A model generated the notes under the pieces. That model was not told where the DNA came from. It searched no databases and worked only from the letters and a program-made list of their open reading frames with translations. This document shows, in pieces, positions 41,608 through 52,299 of a DNA stretch of 64,000 nt. Positions within the stretch are counted from its first letter, which is position 1, and each line of letters starts with the position of its first letter. Source of the stretch: Neostapfia colusana (Eukaryota; Streptophyta; Magnoliopsida; Poales; Poaceae); assembly GCA_030760725.1 (NCBI GenBank), contig JASWHV010000009.1, positions 109,317,854 through 109,381,853 of the forward strand. The letters run 5' to 3'. The position numbers were made by a program, and so were the translations under genes.

Positions 41608-42199
41608 ACGTCATTTAAAATAACTTTAATTTCAGATGACTGAAAAATAGACACACTTCTTTTTAATACCGACCAGAGAAAATTGGCTGGTGTCACACCC
41701 GATTTTATATAAAGTAAAACCGGTCATAATCTACATGTATGCTAGGATCGGTTTAGTCATCCATGTAGAATAAATAGTGAGTAAACAGTTCTATATTGAA
41801 TATAAACAATATTTATACCTTAAATGAGTTTTAAATAGCAGCAGAAGAGGAAAAACTTGTAGAGCTGTCCATAGGGCAAATCGACTGGCAGCGACATGAC
41901 CTTCACACCATCTTCATTTGATCTTCTTTTCACTGAGCAACATTTATGATAAAGGAAAAAGAAAAACGCATGAGTACATAAAGTACCTAGCAAGTATAGG
42001 AAATTGATGACATGCAGGCATTTAACAAGGAAGGATAGACACAGTCTTAAATACTTAGCAACCTATTCTTAGTTTATCTTAACATCCTGTGTTACTAGGT
42101 GATCATCCCAATATCCAATACTAATACATAAACATATACCGTCAGGTTAACCACCTGACCAACATAACCGTCCAAGTTCCATCCACCTGGACACCACCG

Positions 42200-42700
42200 C
42201 ACCGGGTTCTCACCACCTGGCCACCAAGGACCAATCGAACCAACTAATCATGAGAGTTACTAGCCCGCTCTTGACCGTGATCACGGCTGTTTAGACATCT
42301 TAATACTCTGCAGAGTTTATACCACTTTACCCACAAGTCGTGATTATGTCCTCTGTCGCCAGGTGGAGTGAATCCTCCCTTTTGCCCGTGATAGTCAGTC
42401 ACATTTCACACTTCCTATGGTGTGCGGCCAGGAGATCACTATTAGGCCTTTACAAAAAGGGATTCTCGACTAGCATGAGCCCACTGAGGTTTCACCCCTA
42501 ACAGCATCCAGAAGGCTACAACCCCCGCTACAGTGGCCCCGCCCCCTCTTGAGCATTGCAGATCCCAAGGTAGTCCAGGTGACTCCTATTATCCGCACCT
42601 TCCAAACACTCACACTACATCGGAAATACACCTAATTACTTGGCCAAACTGTTCCATACCAGTCTTGTGGTGACACGGTGTAAGCTAAATCATAAGATCC
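42200..42700. repeat. LARD-like non-coding repeat block
   Basis: Contains the palindrome ACTCTGCAGAGT (42304-42315) followed by 'ttaccactttacccacaagtcg'-like sequence. From memory this is a recurrent block in non-coding LTR-derived repeats of grasses and other plants. It has no open frame. The family name is not certain. Confidence 0.45.
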
Positions 42701-43117
42701 CACGAACCGATCCTTAGAATCTATGCAGGCACCAACACAAACCCGAGTCTCGTGCATATCGCACCCACCGAAACAACCGGCCTGCTAGATTTCTAACTAC
42801 ATCACCATTTTCCAATACCACATAAGTAAATATTAGTCTCGCAATTAATTGTACCAATCTTCCCACCCAATTACTAAGCATGGCTAAGCGTAATAATACA
42901 CCACAAACCTAAATATATACTCTAACCCGGCAAGGAATAATATGGAATTCTAGTAAACAACGTACATGGGATTCAAATTTAAAGGTATGCATGCAACTAC
43001 TCTAGCTAAATTCCTAAAATAGGAGCAATGTGATCAAGGGCACTTGCGTCTTGAGAAGTATTGCTGCTCGAAAACGTCAAAGTCTTAATCTTGCAGGTCG
43101 AACGTCGGCTTGGGGAC

Positions 43118-44515
43118 AACATAGGTGTGATGTACACTAAGAGTTCATCAAAGAATGGCAAGAAAGAAGCTTTGAAAGTTTAAAATCAAAGTGCCAAGGC
43201 ACTCGGCAACCTGATCAAATACTTCCTCCTCCTGTTCATTTTCTTCTTTAAGAAGTTCACCTTCATCAGCATCAAAATCTTCTGCTTTAGTTCTCTCTGT
43301 ACGACAGTGTTTTCAAGTCGTCCGACTAATCGCGATTAGTCATCCTTATCGCCCAGTTGATCACGATCAGGCCTATCGACTCGATCAGGGCGACTAGAAA
43401 CCTAGTCGTCCGACTAGTCGTCCTAGTCGGGCGACTAGTCGTCCGACTAGGGGGTCTAGCGATCAGGCTGACTTGCTGGAAAAAAAATATGGGCCTCCCG
43501 CTGCTAGCCCATTAGGGTTCAGTACCTTGTCTCCTTTGTTCTGTTTAACTCCTCCTCTTTTCAATCCCAGCAAAAAATGGAGGCTTTCAACTTGATGATG
43601 ACATGCTTTTTTAGAATAAATTGTTGCTAAACTGAACTCTTGTTTTTATGAACTAAATTATGAATTGTTTGCCTATTTTTTTAGTCTTTCTGAACTCTTG
43701 CTATTAACATAGTGCATAAATGTGAACTCTTGCTGTTTTTATTGTCTCTGTGTTTTAACTCTTGTTTTTTGTTGAACTTTTCAGAAACGGAAGTTCTAAT
43801 TCTGCCTTTGTGCTGTGAGTATAATAGTATATGTTTCTTCTAATCAACTATTGACTGTTTTATCCATCTAGTCTATATATCTCTTGTGTAATACTAATGG
43901 AGAATGCTTTTGTTTATAAATATATCTGTACATATATATATACACACAATATGTTGTAAACTGCTAATATATGATATATTATATATATATATATAGGGTC
44001 GACTAGAAACCTGCAACAAAAAATAGACAGGACGACTAGATGGTCGACTAGGGTCGACTAGTCGCCCTAGTCGACGATTAGTCGTCCTAGTCGACCTAGT
44101 CGCCCCTCAAGCGACTAGGGTCGACTAGGCGACTTGAAAACATTGCTGTACGATCCCTCTTCCTGGTTGTACTGGCTATAATAACATTCTTAAACTCATC
44201 TGAAATAGCTCGTACTTGGTTTTCATTAAGGAGATGGCCAGAAAGATGCATACACTCATTTAATGAATCCAGCATGAATGAGCACATTTCTGTTTCTGGC
44301 TCCTTATGCAGTGCTTCAACAAGAGCAGGAATTATGTAGTCAGGCAACTGTTTAATATAAGACTCATCACGTCCTCGAGACTGCCCCTTTCAACAGCCAA
44401 TTTTGCCGAGCGCAGAAGTTCCGGCACTACTGCAACAGCGGTCCTCCTAACTTCTTCATGAAAGTAAAACTTAAGCAGAGGAACCAGTGTAGGAGCAACC
44501 TGATCGATCCATGGG
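43118..44515 (-). pseudogene. importin-5 (importin beta-3) gene fragment
   Basis: On the minus strand 44515-44154 encodes FFPWIDQVAPTLVPLLKFYF, HEEVRRTAVAVVPELLRSAKLA, then after a one-base deletion SRGRDESYIKQLPDYIIPAL and LNECMHLSGHLLNENQVR. After the hAT insertion it resumes at 43304-43118 with RTKAEDFDADEGELLKEENE and QEEEVFDQVAECLGTL ... FDELLVYITPM. This is an internal HEAT-repeat segment of about 190 residues with the acidic loop, from the karyopherin that carries ribosomal proteins and other cargo into the nucleus. Both ends are abrupt. The frame is broken, so it is a dead captured fragment. No intron is visible apart from the transposon. Confidence 0.85.
43305..44145. mobile_element. 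841-bp hAT MITE in the importin fragment
   Basis: Inverted ends CAGTGTTTTCAAGTCG (43305) and CAATGTTTTCAAGTCG (inverse of 44130-44145) and a perfect 8-bp duplication ctgtacga (43297-43304, 44146-44153), the hallmark of hAT. Near both ends CGACTAG/CTAGTCG words repeat in direct and inverted order (43320-43450 and 44020-44135), probably subterminal transposase sites. The interior is AT-rich with a TA-rich stretch near 43975-43995. No transposase. Confidence 0.95.
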
Positions 44516-46400
44516 AAGAATGAGTGAATGGTGTGGTCATGAAACGTCCAGCTCCTAGCTGGAACTTGCGCATACCCTTCTCACGCATCTTCAGCCTTGA
44601 GTTCTCGAAGCTGTGCCACCTTGCTGATTCAGAGAAGAGGTTAGATGCCAGCACATGTGTAGATGGGTCTTGTGGTTCTAGTGCAAGCAGAAGTGTCATG
44701 GCTCGTCTTGGCACAGCCATGTTGGAGCGCTTGCTGCAGCTGTCAAGCAAAGACCGCCAAACTAGTGCTCCTGGCTTGAACGGCATACTACCTATAAGCT
44801 GTTCTGCCTCATCAAAATGGCCACAACAACCAAGAACATAAACAAAAGCAGCATAGTGCTCCATGGCCGGTTCAACACTATATCTGCTTGACATAGAAAG
44901 AAATAATTCCTTGCATTTGTCTGCAGGATCTGAGCTTGTGTGACTGCAAGCTGATATGATCTGAACAAAGGTGATCGAGTCAGGCCTGATGTCTAACCTC
45001 TCCATTTGAGCCCATATGCCCAATATCTTTCCTCCCTGACGTTGAAGAAGATGGGAAGTGATTTAGTGCATTCCAGGACCCCAAGTCTCGTTAAGGCATC
45101 CGCTTAAACAAACTAACTGCATCTTCCAACTGCCCACACTTGCCATACATACTTATAATTGCATTGCCGACTCCAGGAGCACACAAAAACCCAGATTTTG
45201 CAGCAAAAGAATGTAATTGCTTTCCAAGTTCAGGTAAACCCAAAGTGCCACATACACCAAGCACAGCAGTCAACATGAACTCATCAATGAATTGAACATC
45301 ACTACTTCCGAACATTTGAAGGAATGTAGTAATTGCTTTCTCATACTCCCCATCTCTGACAATAGTCAGCAGCAAAGAACTCCAAGCGATGTGAAAGCTT
45401 TCCACATGCAGCCATTGCTCATATAGCAGATGTGCATCTCCAGACCGGTCACACTTGACGCACATGTCTATCAACACAGCATCAATCTAAGGACTAGATC
45501 CACAACCACATTTAACCACAAAAGCATGGACATGCTCAGTCACCTTCCTACCAGCGGCAATAGCACATGCATTTAAGGCATCTGTGACCGTGACATCTGA
45601 AACCTCCAACCCATCCTGCACGATTTGCCTAAACAACCTCAGCCCTTGGAGTCCTGCCTTCTTTGCAAAAGTGACTCACACACCTTTCTTGTTCTGACAG
45701 AACCCAGTGCGAACCGCGTTGTAAGTAACAAAGTTCCTCTCTGGCATCCGATCTAACACGTCAAGCGCCATGTCGACCAAACCGAACTCATGTACCCGTT
45801 GAGCAGCCCTGTCCACGAAATCATGTCCTTCACCGACATTCCCTGGAACACGTTGACCACGTCGTGAACAGAGTCGCTGTGCTCCGCGTAGAATCCGACA
45901 AGCGCATTGCCCACACTCTGCTCCATCTCCAGCCCAGACTTGAGCGACAGCACGTGCACGTCCCCTCCCTCAGGCAGGCCGAACCCCTCGGCGGCCGCGG
46001 CCAGGAGCGATGACAGGGTGAACCTGCCGGGGCGCACACCGGTCGCGCGCATTTTGCCGAACAGCTCGAACGCCAGCTCGACGAGGCCAACAAGCACGGT
46101 GTTCCAGGACGAGGCGTCGCGGCAGGAGGCCTCCTCCATGGCGTCAAACACCCTCAACGTGTCGCCAAACCGACCGCACTTGACGTACATGCTGAGGAGC
46201 GCGTTGTTGACGAGGAGCCGAGGCGGAGGCCGGACCTGGCGGCGAGCGCGTGCACCTGCGCCCCGAGCCGCGGGTTGCTCCGGCGGGCGCGGGCGGTGAG
46301 GAGGCCAACGAAGGTGTACCCCATGGGGCGCAGGCCCGCGGCGCGCATGCGGCGGAAGAGCCTGGCGGTTGGCGCAAGGCGAGCGGGAGCGGGGGCACGC
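44516..46400 (-). pseudogene. PPR protein gene fragment (PLS class, EMB175/At5g03800-like)
   Basis: Minus-strand pieces, in order, read RLFRRMRAAGLRPMGYTFVG, CGRFGDTLRVFDAMEEASCR, EGFGLPEGGDVHVLSLKSGL, VKDMISWTGLLNGYM, RNFVTYNAVRTGFCQNK, SFHIAWSSLLLTIVRDGEY, VGNAIISMYGKCGQLEDAVS, LDIRPDSITFVQIISACSHT and MREKGMRK. These are P, L and S pentatricopeptide units followed by the E motif start. They resemble the organelle PPR protein At5g03800/EMB175; that assignment is from memory. Frame breaks and stops occur near 46210, 45780, 45480, 45090 and 44560. The end stops in the E motif at ...IHSFF, where importin sequence begins at codons also reading FF. Confidence 0.85.
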
Positions 46401-46824
46401 CGGCCGCGGGTCGAGCGGCGGGATTGTCAGGCGGCCGTGGCGAGGAGGTGGATGAGCGGGCGGTTGGCGCGAGGAGTCCGGGAGCGGGGAGGTGCGGCGC
46501 TTGGAGAAAGAGGGCGGGGCGGCAGGGGAAGGGGGCTCGGGGGAAGGCTGAGGCGCAGCGGGGAAGAGGGCGAAGGAGGAAAAAGAAAAAAATTGTGGAT
46601 GACACGTGGGCCCTACGTGTCACAGAGGGAAAGAGGGAACCCTAGGGCGCAGTTGGGCCGGGCTAACTAGAAAATCAGATGGGTTTCTGCCCAATTGCCT
46701 GCGTTTCCATTTTTATTTCCAATTTGATTTTTTATTTCACATTTTAAATCTGAATTCAAACGAGTTCTAACGTGTTTTGAATTTTAAATTCTCCAATCAT
46801 GATGAGGCTAAGTGGAGTGTTACA
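46401..46824. other. 5' flank of the PPR fragment and element end
   Basis: GC-rich to 46560 with an uncertain PPR N-terminus (a minus-strand frame starts at 46623), then AT-rich sequence to the element end GAGTGTTACA. No clear promoter. Confidence 0.45.
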
Positions 46825-48115
46825 GCTGACCCTAATGAAACTCTGCAGTGCAGTTCCAGTTATCCCGGTTTCTATGATGACTGCCTCTCCGTTCGTGAAG
46901 GATTCAACGATTGTATTATATACAGCGCGATTGGTCTCGTGGATTTACCAATTTGTCGATTTTTAATTTTTATATGAATTTTACAGTTGCTGTCTTACCG
47001 TGAATTACTTAGAAGCACACATCTAACTGGTGATGTTTACTATTTTTTGCTAACTTAACACACGTTTTTAAGAGTAAAATGGACTGAGATCCCAAGTTTG
47101 TCATCTAGATACTCGAACACTTAAAGATATGCACGTGTTGAATTTCTAAACTTACGAAAGTGTCATCTTGATACTAAATATCAAATATAGCCTAAGATTA
47201 CTGATATGGCTCGTGTTGAATTTCTAAACTTACGAAAGTTTGTCATCTTGATACAAAATATCAAATATAGCCTACCATCGCTCAATCGCAATTTATTCAG
47301 TGGCCCACTTGTATTTTGTTTTCCATATTGTGCTTTGCTTGCATTTAAGAAATTGAAACACTAGCAAGATCATCCCTATTATAATAAATAGTTTGAAGAA
47401 TTCTTTTTAAAAAGTCACCAGAACAGATTTTTGAGAAGAAAAAACAAAGAGTTTACTAAAAAAGTATTGTACAGTTTTTGAAAAAATTGAATGAAAAATT
47501 TATCAAAAACTTTTGAAAGGTTATTTCAAATATATAAAGTTGATTGGGGGGAATGTTCCCCCCCCCCCCCAAAAAAAGATAAGGGGGTTATCGGAGGAGA
47601 GTCATGTCTTACACGTGTGAGGATTACCACTCTGTCCATAGGTTATCATATAATTATAACTTGCAAGAGGATTAATAAAATATATATTATTTGATGTTCA
47701 AGCAATCCTAGAGGCAAATATATGAAAATTACAAGTGATGAATTGCAACTAATCTCTTTCTAGCATAATAGCTAGGTACTTCTAGATCTATACAATAATG
47801 CAACGAGGGTTAAATGTTGGAGTTGATATCCTTCCCAGGAACGGCCCAACGGCCCATTCCCGAGTATCTCTCCATCTCCATGACTTGATCGGGGCGTTAG
47901 CGACGTTCGGTTGTGGGCCCCCCTTCTCACCGTACCAAATATAAGGGGCTTCATCGGGGGCACACGTCACGGTTTTTTACTATACCCAAAACAGTCCCAA
48001 AACTCTATAATTCATCCGATCTAAGAGGCGAGAGGAGAGGAGGGAAGACCCTGGCGACATCAACATCCCTGAAACTCCGTAGTCCATCACAACCTCGTCT
48101 ACATCAAGCAAACAG
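46825..48115. other. intergenic sequence
   Basis: No gene recognised. It holds a direct duplication (47134-47193 and 47212-47273), a run of 13 C followed by 7 A at 47558-47577, and an AT-rich stretch. The last 120 bases before the CACTA fragment are AG- then CT-rich, like a plant 5' leader, but no coding sequence follows. Confidence 0.5.
47134..47273 (+). repeat. tandem duplication of about 78 bp
   Basis: 'cgtgttgaatttctaaactt' and the following 40 bases, to 'caaatatagcct', occur twice, 78 bases apart, with few changes. Some copies of the words recur just upstream (47090-47130). Confidence 0.85.
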
Positions 48116-48611
48116 TACTACAAAAACCATTATCACAGGCGCCTCATTTTTCAGATCGACGCGGTCTATAAAAAAATGCGACTGTGATGTCGAATGAATT
48201 AATAGCCGCCTGTGATGAATAAACCACAGACGGCTCGCAACAGCAAACCGCCTGTGTAAACATATCAATTTTCACAGGCGGACCGTGGAGTAGGAGCCGC
48301 CTATAATATTAGCCATTAATACCGAGGGGAACTCGCCTTTAAATTTAATTTGAAGCCGCATTAATACAGGCGGCTGAAGCGACCGGGAGTAGGAGCCGCC
48401 TGCAATATTGGTCATTAGTACTGAGGGGAACACACTTTTGACATCAATTCGAAGTCACCAAACGTCACGACATGTTATACATCAACCACATTTAGCATCA
48501 AACAAAAAGACAACAAATAATTCGATATCGATAACAAACATTCATCATCAAACAAACATTCATTAAAAATTAATTTTTTACAAACAACAAAAGAAAACAA
48601 CAGACAATCAC

Positions 48612-49200
48612 CTAGTCCTCTGGTGGCGGAGGAACCCCACACTTGTCGGTGATCGCCTCCACCAACTTCCTGCTGCCTTCCACCCCAAGCACCTCACCGA
48701 CCGTCTCCCGCATCGCGCCAAGACGACCGGCCACTGCGCTTAACTCCAAGAGGTAGTGGGCTATGGTGTCCATTCCAGTACATTCTGAAAGGCGACCAAG
48801 ACCCATAAGCTCCATGGCAACAATGTACTGTTAAATACATCCTTCGCCATTTTTCGACGCAACTGTGATAGGTCATCATCTGCCTGTGCCCTGAGGGCAA
48901 CCAAACTCTTCTCTAGGAAAGCGACTTTCCTAAGCAGGTGCACTCTCTCTTCCGCTCAGGAAGGCGGCGGAGGTGCGGTTGGAGTCGGGGACGGAGGTGC
49001 GGTTGGAGCCGGGGACGGAAGCGTGGTTGGAGCCGGGGACGGAGGTGCAGTTGGAGCTGGGGACGGAGGCGCGGCGAGTGGAGAGCATGGTCGAGAGCGC
49101 TTCGTCGGTGGTGCCATTAAGACTAGGGCTACGGTGTGGCCAGGAAGACGAAGGCCAGAGAGAAGAGAAAGACTGTGATGGTAGTGCAGACTGCATAGAA
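48612..49200 (-). pseudogene. degraded ORF in the second CACTA element
   Basis: Minus-strand pieces encode a Pro/Thr/Ser-rich part (APPSPAPTAPPSP) followed by a short coiled-coil stretch (KVAFLEKSLVALRAQADDDL) and LEVNKLVEAITDK-like sequence ending in PPPPED. The arrangement resembles the second (DNA-binding, TNPA-like) proteins of plant CACTA elements, but no diagnostic motif is present. Frames are broken. Confidence 0.4.
48972..49076. repeat. 24-bp tandem repeat in the CACTA ORF
   Basis: Four imperfect copies of GGTTGGAGCCGGGGACGG plus 6-7 variable bases. They encode the PSPAPT repeats on the minus strand. Confidence 0.85.
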
Positions 49201-49571
49201 GGGGAAGGTGCAAGTTATAATGGTGCGAAGAAGGAGAGGTTGGATTGCGCGAATGGAAATGACCGCACGATACAAGCGGACCGTGGAGTAGGAGCCGCTT
49301 GCAATATTGACCATTAATACAGGCAGCTGAAGCGACCGGACGTACGCGCCTTACCTTTTCGGTTACTGCGCGTGCAAGGGGAACGCGCGCAGTACATGCA
49401 TCCTTAGAGTTACACGGGCGGATAATCTTACGTTACAAACAACCTGTGATAAACATTCTTCATAGGCGGACAATCGTAGGTAAAGAACCGCCTGCGATAA
49501 TGGAGTTATCACAGGCGGATACTCTTTGCATTACAAACTGTCTGTGATAAAGATTCTTCACAGGCGGCTAG

Positions 49572-49606
49572 TGAAAGTGCATCTAGGCTAAATCCCCGTG
49601 GGTTTT
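49572..49606 (+). repeat. LTR fragment of the TGAAAGTGCATCTAGG family
   Basis: 35 bases matching the inverse right end of the LTR at 27399-29006. The rest is displaced by Gypsy G, which inserted here. Confidence 0.65.
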
Positions 49607-50819
49607 TGTCGGTACCCTCAATATGGGGTACCCCACGCACAGGGAAAATCGCCTAAGGACTTTGCCCCTTCCACAGGGGCAAGCTCCGAAAGCCCTACGT
49701 GTCTTGCGGGGCCGGACCTCCCTCTTCTCAGAGGAAGGCTCCGGGCCCGCCACGTGGCCGGCAGAGCCGGACCTCCCTTCTCCGCAAGGAGAGCTCCGAA
49801 GGCTCCACGTGTCCAGTGGGGCCGGACCTCCCTCTCCCCAGAGGAGAGCTCCGGGCCCACCACGTGGCCAGTAGAGCCGGACCTCCCCCTGCACGGGGAG
49901 AGCTCCGAAGGCTCCACGTGTCCAGCGGGGCCGGACCTCCCTCTCCTCAGAGGAGAGCTCCGGGTCCGCCATGTGGCCAGCAGAGCCGGACCTCCCCCCT
50001 TCGCGGGGAGAGCTCCGAAGGCTCCACGTGTCCAGCGGGGCCGGACCTCCCTCTCCTCAGAGGAGAGCTTCGAGCCCGCCACGTGGCCAGCAGAACAGCA
50101 CTATCTGCCCCTGCGCGGTAGGCAGCAAGAGTAAAGACGCGCCATACCTTGTCCCTACAAGGTATTTAAGACCCACGCGTTCCCAAAAAGCAGAGACGCG
50201 GAGCACGCCACTGTGAGGTGTCGTTGTGCCCAGTCACGTCGCATTGAAGACTGGCACGCCGCGTCAGAGGCTGTACACCAATAAACATAGCGACAAGACA
50301 TCCCCTGCCACCCTTGCCGTCATCAACCACTACGCCTAGCTTGCGGCGTGGGCAGGGCAACAAGACGAAGACTCAGAAGCCCTCGCCAGAGACAACTACC
50401 GGTGTAACTGCAGGATACGGTAGATGGCAGGCAATCTCCCCGGGACCACCTGTCGGGTCCCGAGCCCACTTTGTAAGCCGCCCGAGCCTTGTACTATAAA
50501 AGGCTCGGGTAGGCAACGTTACAAGGGGTTTGCTCTCACGCGAGTTAGCACCTTGATTCAGCATTCTAGCACTCAGCTCATTCTCAAGCTCAGAACTCTG
50601 GTTCTGAGCACCAAGCAATACAACGAGCACCTTTGCTCATCGTGGACGTTGGGTTTTACGCTCCGGCGGCCTGAACCACGTAAAAAACCCCTGTGTTCAT
50701 CTGTTTCCTTCGTCCAACTACGCTTAAGATCTCCGCGGGGGACTAGCCCCTCCGAAAAAGATCCACCGCGGGCTGCCCAGTGCAGGCCCGGGGGAAGTGT
50801 TGACTGCTACACTTCGACA
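49607..50819 (+). repeat. Gypsy G 5' LTR
   Basis: 1213 bp, TGTCGGTACCC...CTTCGACA. The CACGTGG/hairpin array is at about 49690-50095, a TATA box CTATAAAAGG at 50494-50503, then 'ggctcgggtaggcaacgtt' in the presumed transcript start region. Confidence 0.9.
50494..50503 (+). promoter_or_regulatory. TATA box in Gypsy G LTR
   Basis: CTATAAAAGG, conserved in inverse form in the F and H LTRs ('ccttttatag'). Confidence 0.75.
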
Positions 50820-50840
50820 TTTGACATGCCAGGAAGGGGG
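50820..50840 (+). promoter_or_regulatory. Gypsy G primer-binding region
   Basis: TTTGACATGCCAGGAAGGGG directly after the LTR; F and H keep the less changed TTTGGCGCGCCAGG. G-to-A and C-to-T type changes (CG sites lost) suggest decay of methylated cytosines. Confidence 0.7.
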
Positions 50841-50925
50841 CTTTTCCCTTCGCGCGACGAGCTTACGCTGACGAAGATGACAAAGCTTCCTTCAGCGGTA
50901 AGCTCTCCTCGCCCACGTTCCCGAC

Positions 50926-52143
50926 TGTCGAAGTGTGTGGTCGACACTTCCCCCGGACCTACTCTGTACAGCCCGCGGAGGTTCTTTTTCGGAGGGGCTA
51001 GTCACTTGCGGAGAGCTTAAGCGTTAGGGACGAGTGAGGGAGAAGCTTGACACGGCGAGTTTTACGTGGTTCGGGCCGCCGGAGTGTAAACCCTACGTCC
51101 ACGGTGAGCAGAGGTGCTCGTTGTATTGCTTGTTGCTCAGAACCGGAGTCCTGAGCTTGAGGGTAAGTGATGTATAGGATGCGAGTTCACAGGGTTCGAA
51201 CCCCAGGGTGCGAATGGCTAGAGTGCGAACCCTTGCTAACGTCGCCTACCCGAGCCTTTTATAGTCCAAGGCCCGAGCGGCTTACAAGGTGGGCCCCAGG
51301 GACCCGACAGGTGGCCCCGGGGCGATTTCCTACCAGCTTCTATGTCTTGGTGCTGGCGTCGAGGTCCTCGTCCTGCCACTCTGTCCATGCTGCAGGCTAG
51401 GTGTAGCGTGCAGCCGTTGGTGATGGCAGGGACGGTGGGGCATGTCTTGTCTGTGTCTTGTCACTGCCTTCAATGGACTGCAGCTTCTGACACTGTGTGC
51501 CTGTCTTGACTGTGACTGGTCACAGTGGCGCCTGCCTGGTGTGAGCCGCGCCTCCGCGTCTTGGGAAGGCGGGGTCTTGAATGCCTTGTACGGTAAAGGC
51601 ATGGCGCGCCTTTACTCCTGCTGCCTACCGCACTGGGCGGACAGCGCTGCTCTGCTGGCCACGTGGCGGGTCCGGAGCTCTCCTCTGAGGAGAGGGAGGT
51701 CCGGCCCCGCGGGACATGTGGAGCCTTCGGAGCTCTCCCCACGGAGGGGGGGAGGTCTGGCTGCTGCTGGCTACGTGGCGGTCCCGGAGCTCTCCTCTGA
51801 GGAGAGGGAGGTCCGGCCCCGCAGGACACGTGGAGCCTCCGGAGCTCTCCCCGCAGAGGGGGGATGTCTGGCTCAGTTGGCCACGCGGCGGGTCCGGAGC
51901 TCTCCTCTGGGGAGAGGGAGGTCCGGCCCCGCTGGACACATGGCGCCTTCGGAGCTCACCCCCGCAGAGGGGGCGAGGTCTGGCCTTCTAGGCCACGTGG
52001 CAGGCCCGGAGCTATCCTTTGAGGAGAGGAGAGCTCCGGCCCTGCGGGACACGTGGTGCCTTCGGAGCTCGCCCCTGCGGAGGGGACGAGGTCGTTAGGT
52101 GGTTTCACCCTGTGCGCGGGGGTACCGGTACTGAGGGTACCGA
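50926..52143 (-). repeat. Gypsy H LTR (3' in element sense)
   Basis: 1218 bp, TGTCGAAGTGTG...GGTACCGACA on the plus strand, with the CACGTGG array at about 51655-52065 and inverse TATA at about 51257. The adjacent 'gtggcccccgggcccacc' (52144 on) is the polypurine side. Confidence 0.92.
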
Positions 52144-52299
52144 CAGTGGCCCCCGGGCCCACCTCGGGGGAGGTAACGATCCTGGGGTGGGGCCTTCTTC
52201 TTTCCGCGCACTTCCTTGTCTTGAGCATTCCCTGTGCTGATAGGGTCTCGACTGCTTCGGAGTTCAGCTTCTGAGGATAGGGTGAACTCCGACATCAGA

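Larger units (their letters stand above)
41691..46824. mobile_element. 5.1-kb TG...CA-bounded element carrying importin and PPR fragments
   Basis: Begins TGTCACACCC and ends GAGTGTTACA, inverse-complementary ends of the kind seen on LTR retrotransposons. Flanks are gctgg (41686-41690) and gctga (46825-46829), a 5-bp duplication with one mismatch. No pair of long direct repeats was found, so it may be one very long or recombined LTR, or a large non-coding LTR derivative that picked up genes. Part of the non-coding portion (42200-43100) resembles a LARD-like grass repeat with ACTCTGCAGAGT. Host gene pieces lie at 43118-46400 on the minus strand. Confidence 0.55.
48116..49571. mobile_element. 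second CACTA element, left part
   Basis: It starts TACTACAAAAACC (first base of CACTA changed) and has many direct and inverted copies of CACAGGCGG / CCGCCTGTGA near both visible ends (48150-48440, 49260-49571), a subterminal pattern typical of CACTA. The central part holds a degraded minus-strand coding fragment. The right end is not seen: an LTR fragment and then Gypsy G interrupt at 49572. Confidence 0.7.

Noticed and set aside
46144..46623. Signal-like hydrophobic N-terminus (SSTIFFFFLLRPLPRC) before the PPR fragment
   Set aside because: Frame does not continue into the PPR frame, and the stretch is opposite a GC-rich leader; a genuine organelle transit peptide cannot be claimed.
41691..46824. 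Helitron as the vehicle of the importin/PPR capture
   Set aside because: Ends are TGTC...TACA with near 5-bp duplication, not TC...CTRR with insertion between A and T; no 3' hairpin-CTRR end noticed.
49571..49573. CTAGTG as the right end of the second CACTA element
   Set aside because: The inverse CACTAGCC does not match the left end beyond five bases and the flanks do not duplicate; the G of the LTR start TGAAAG explains it.
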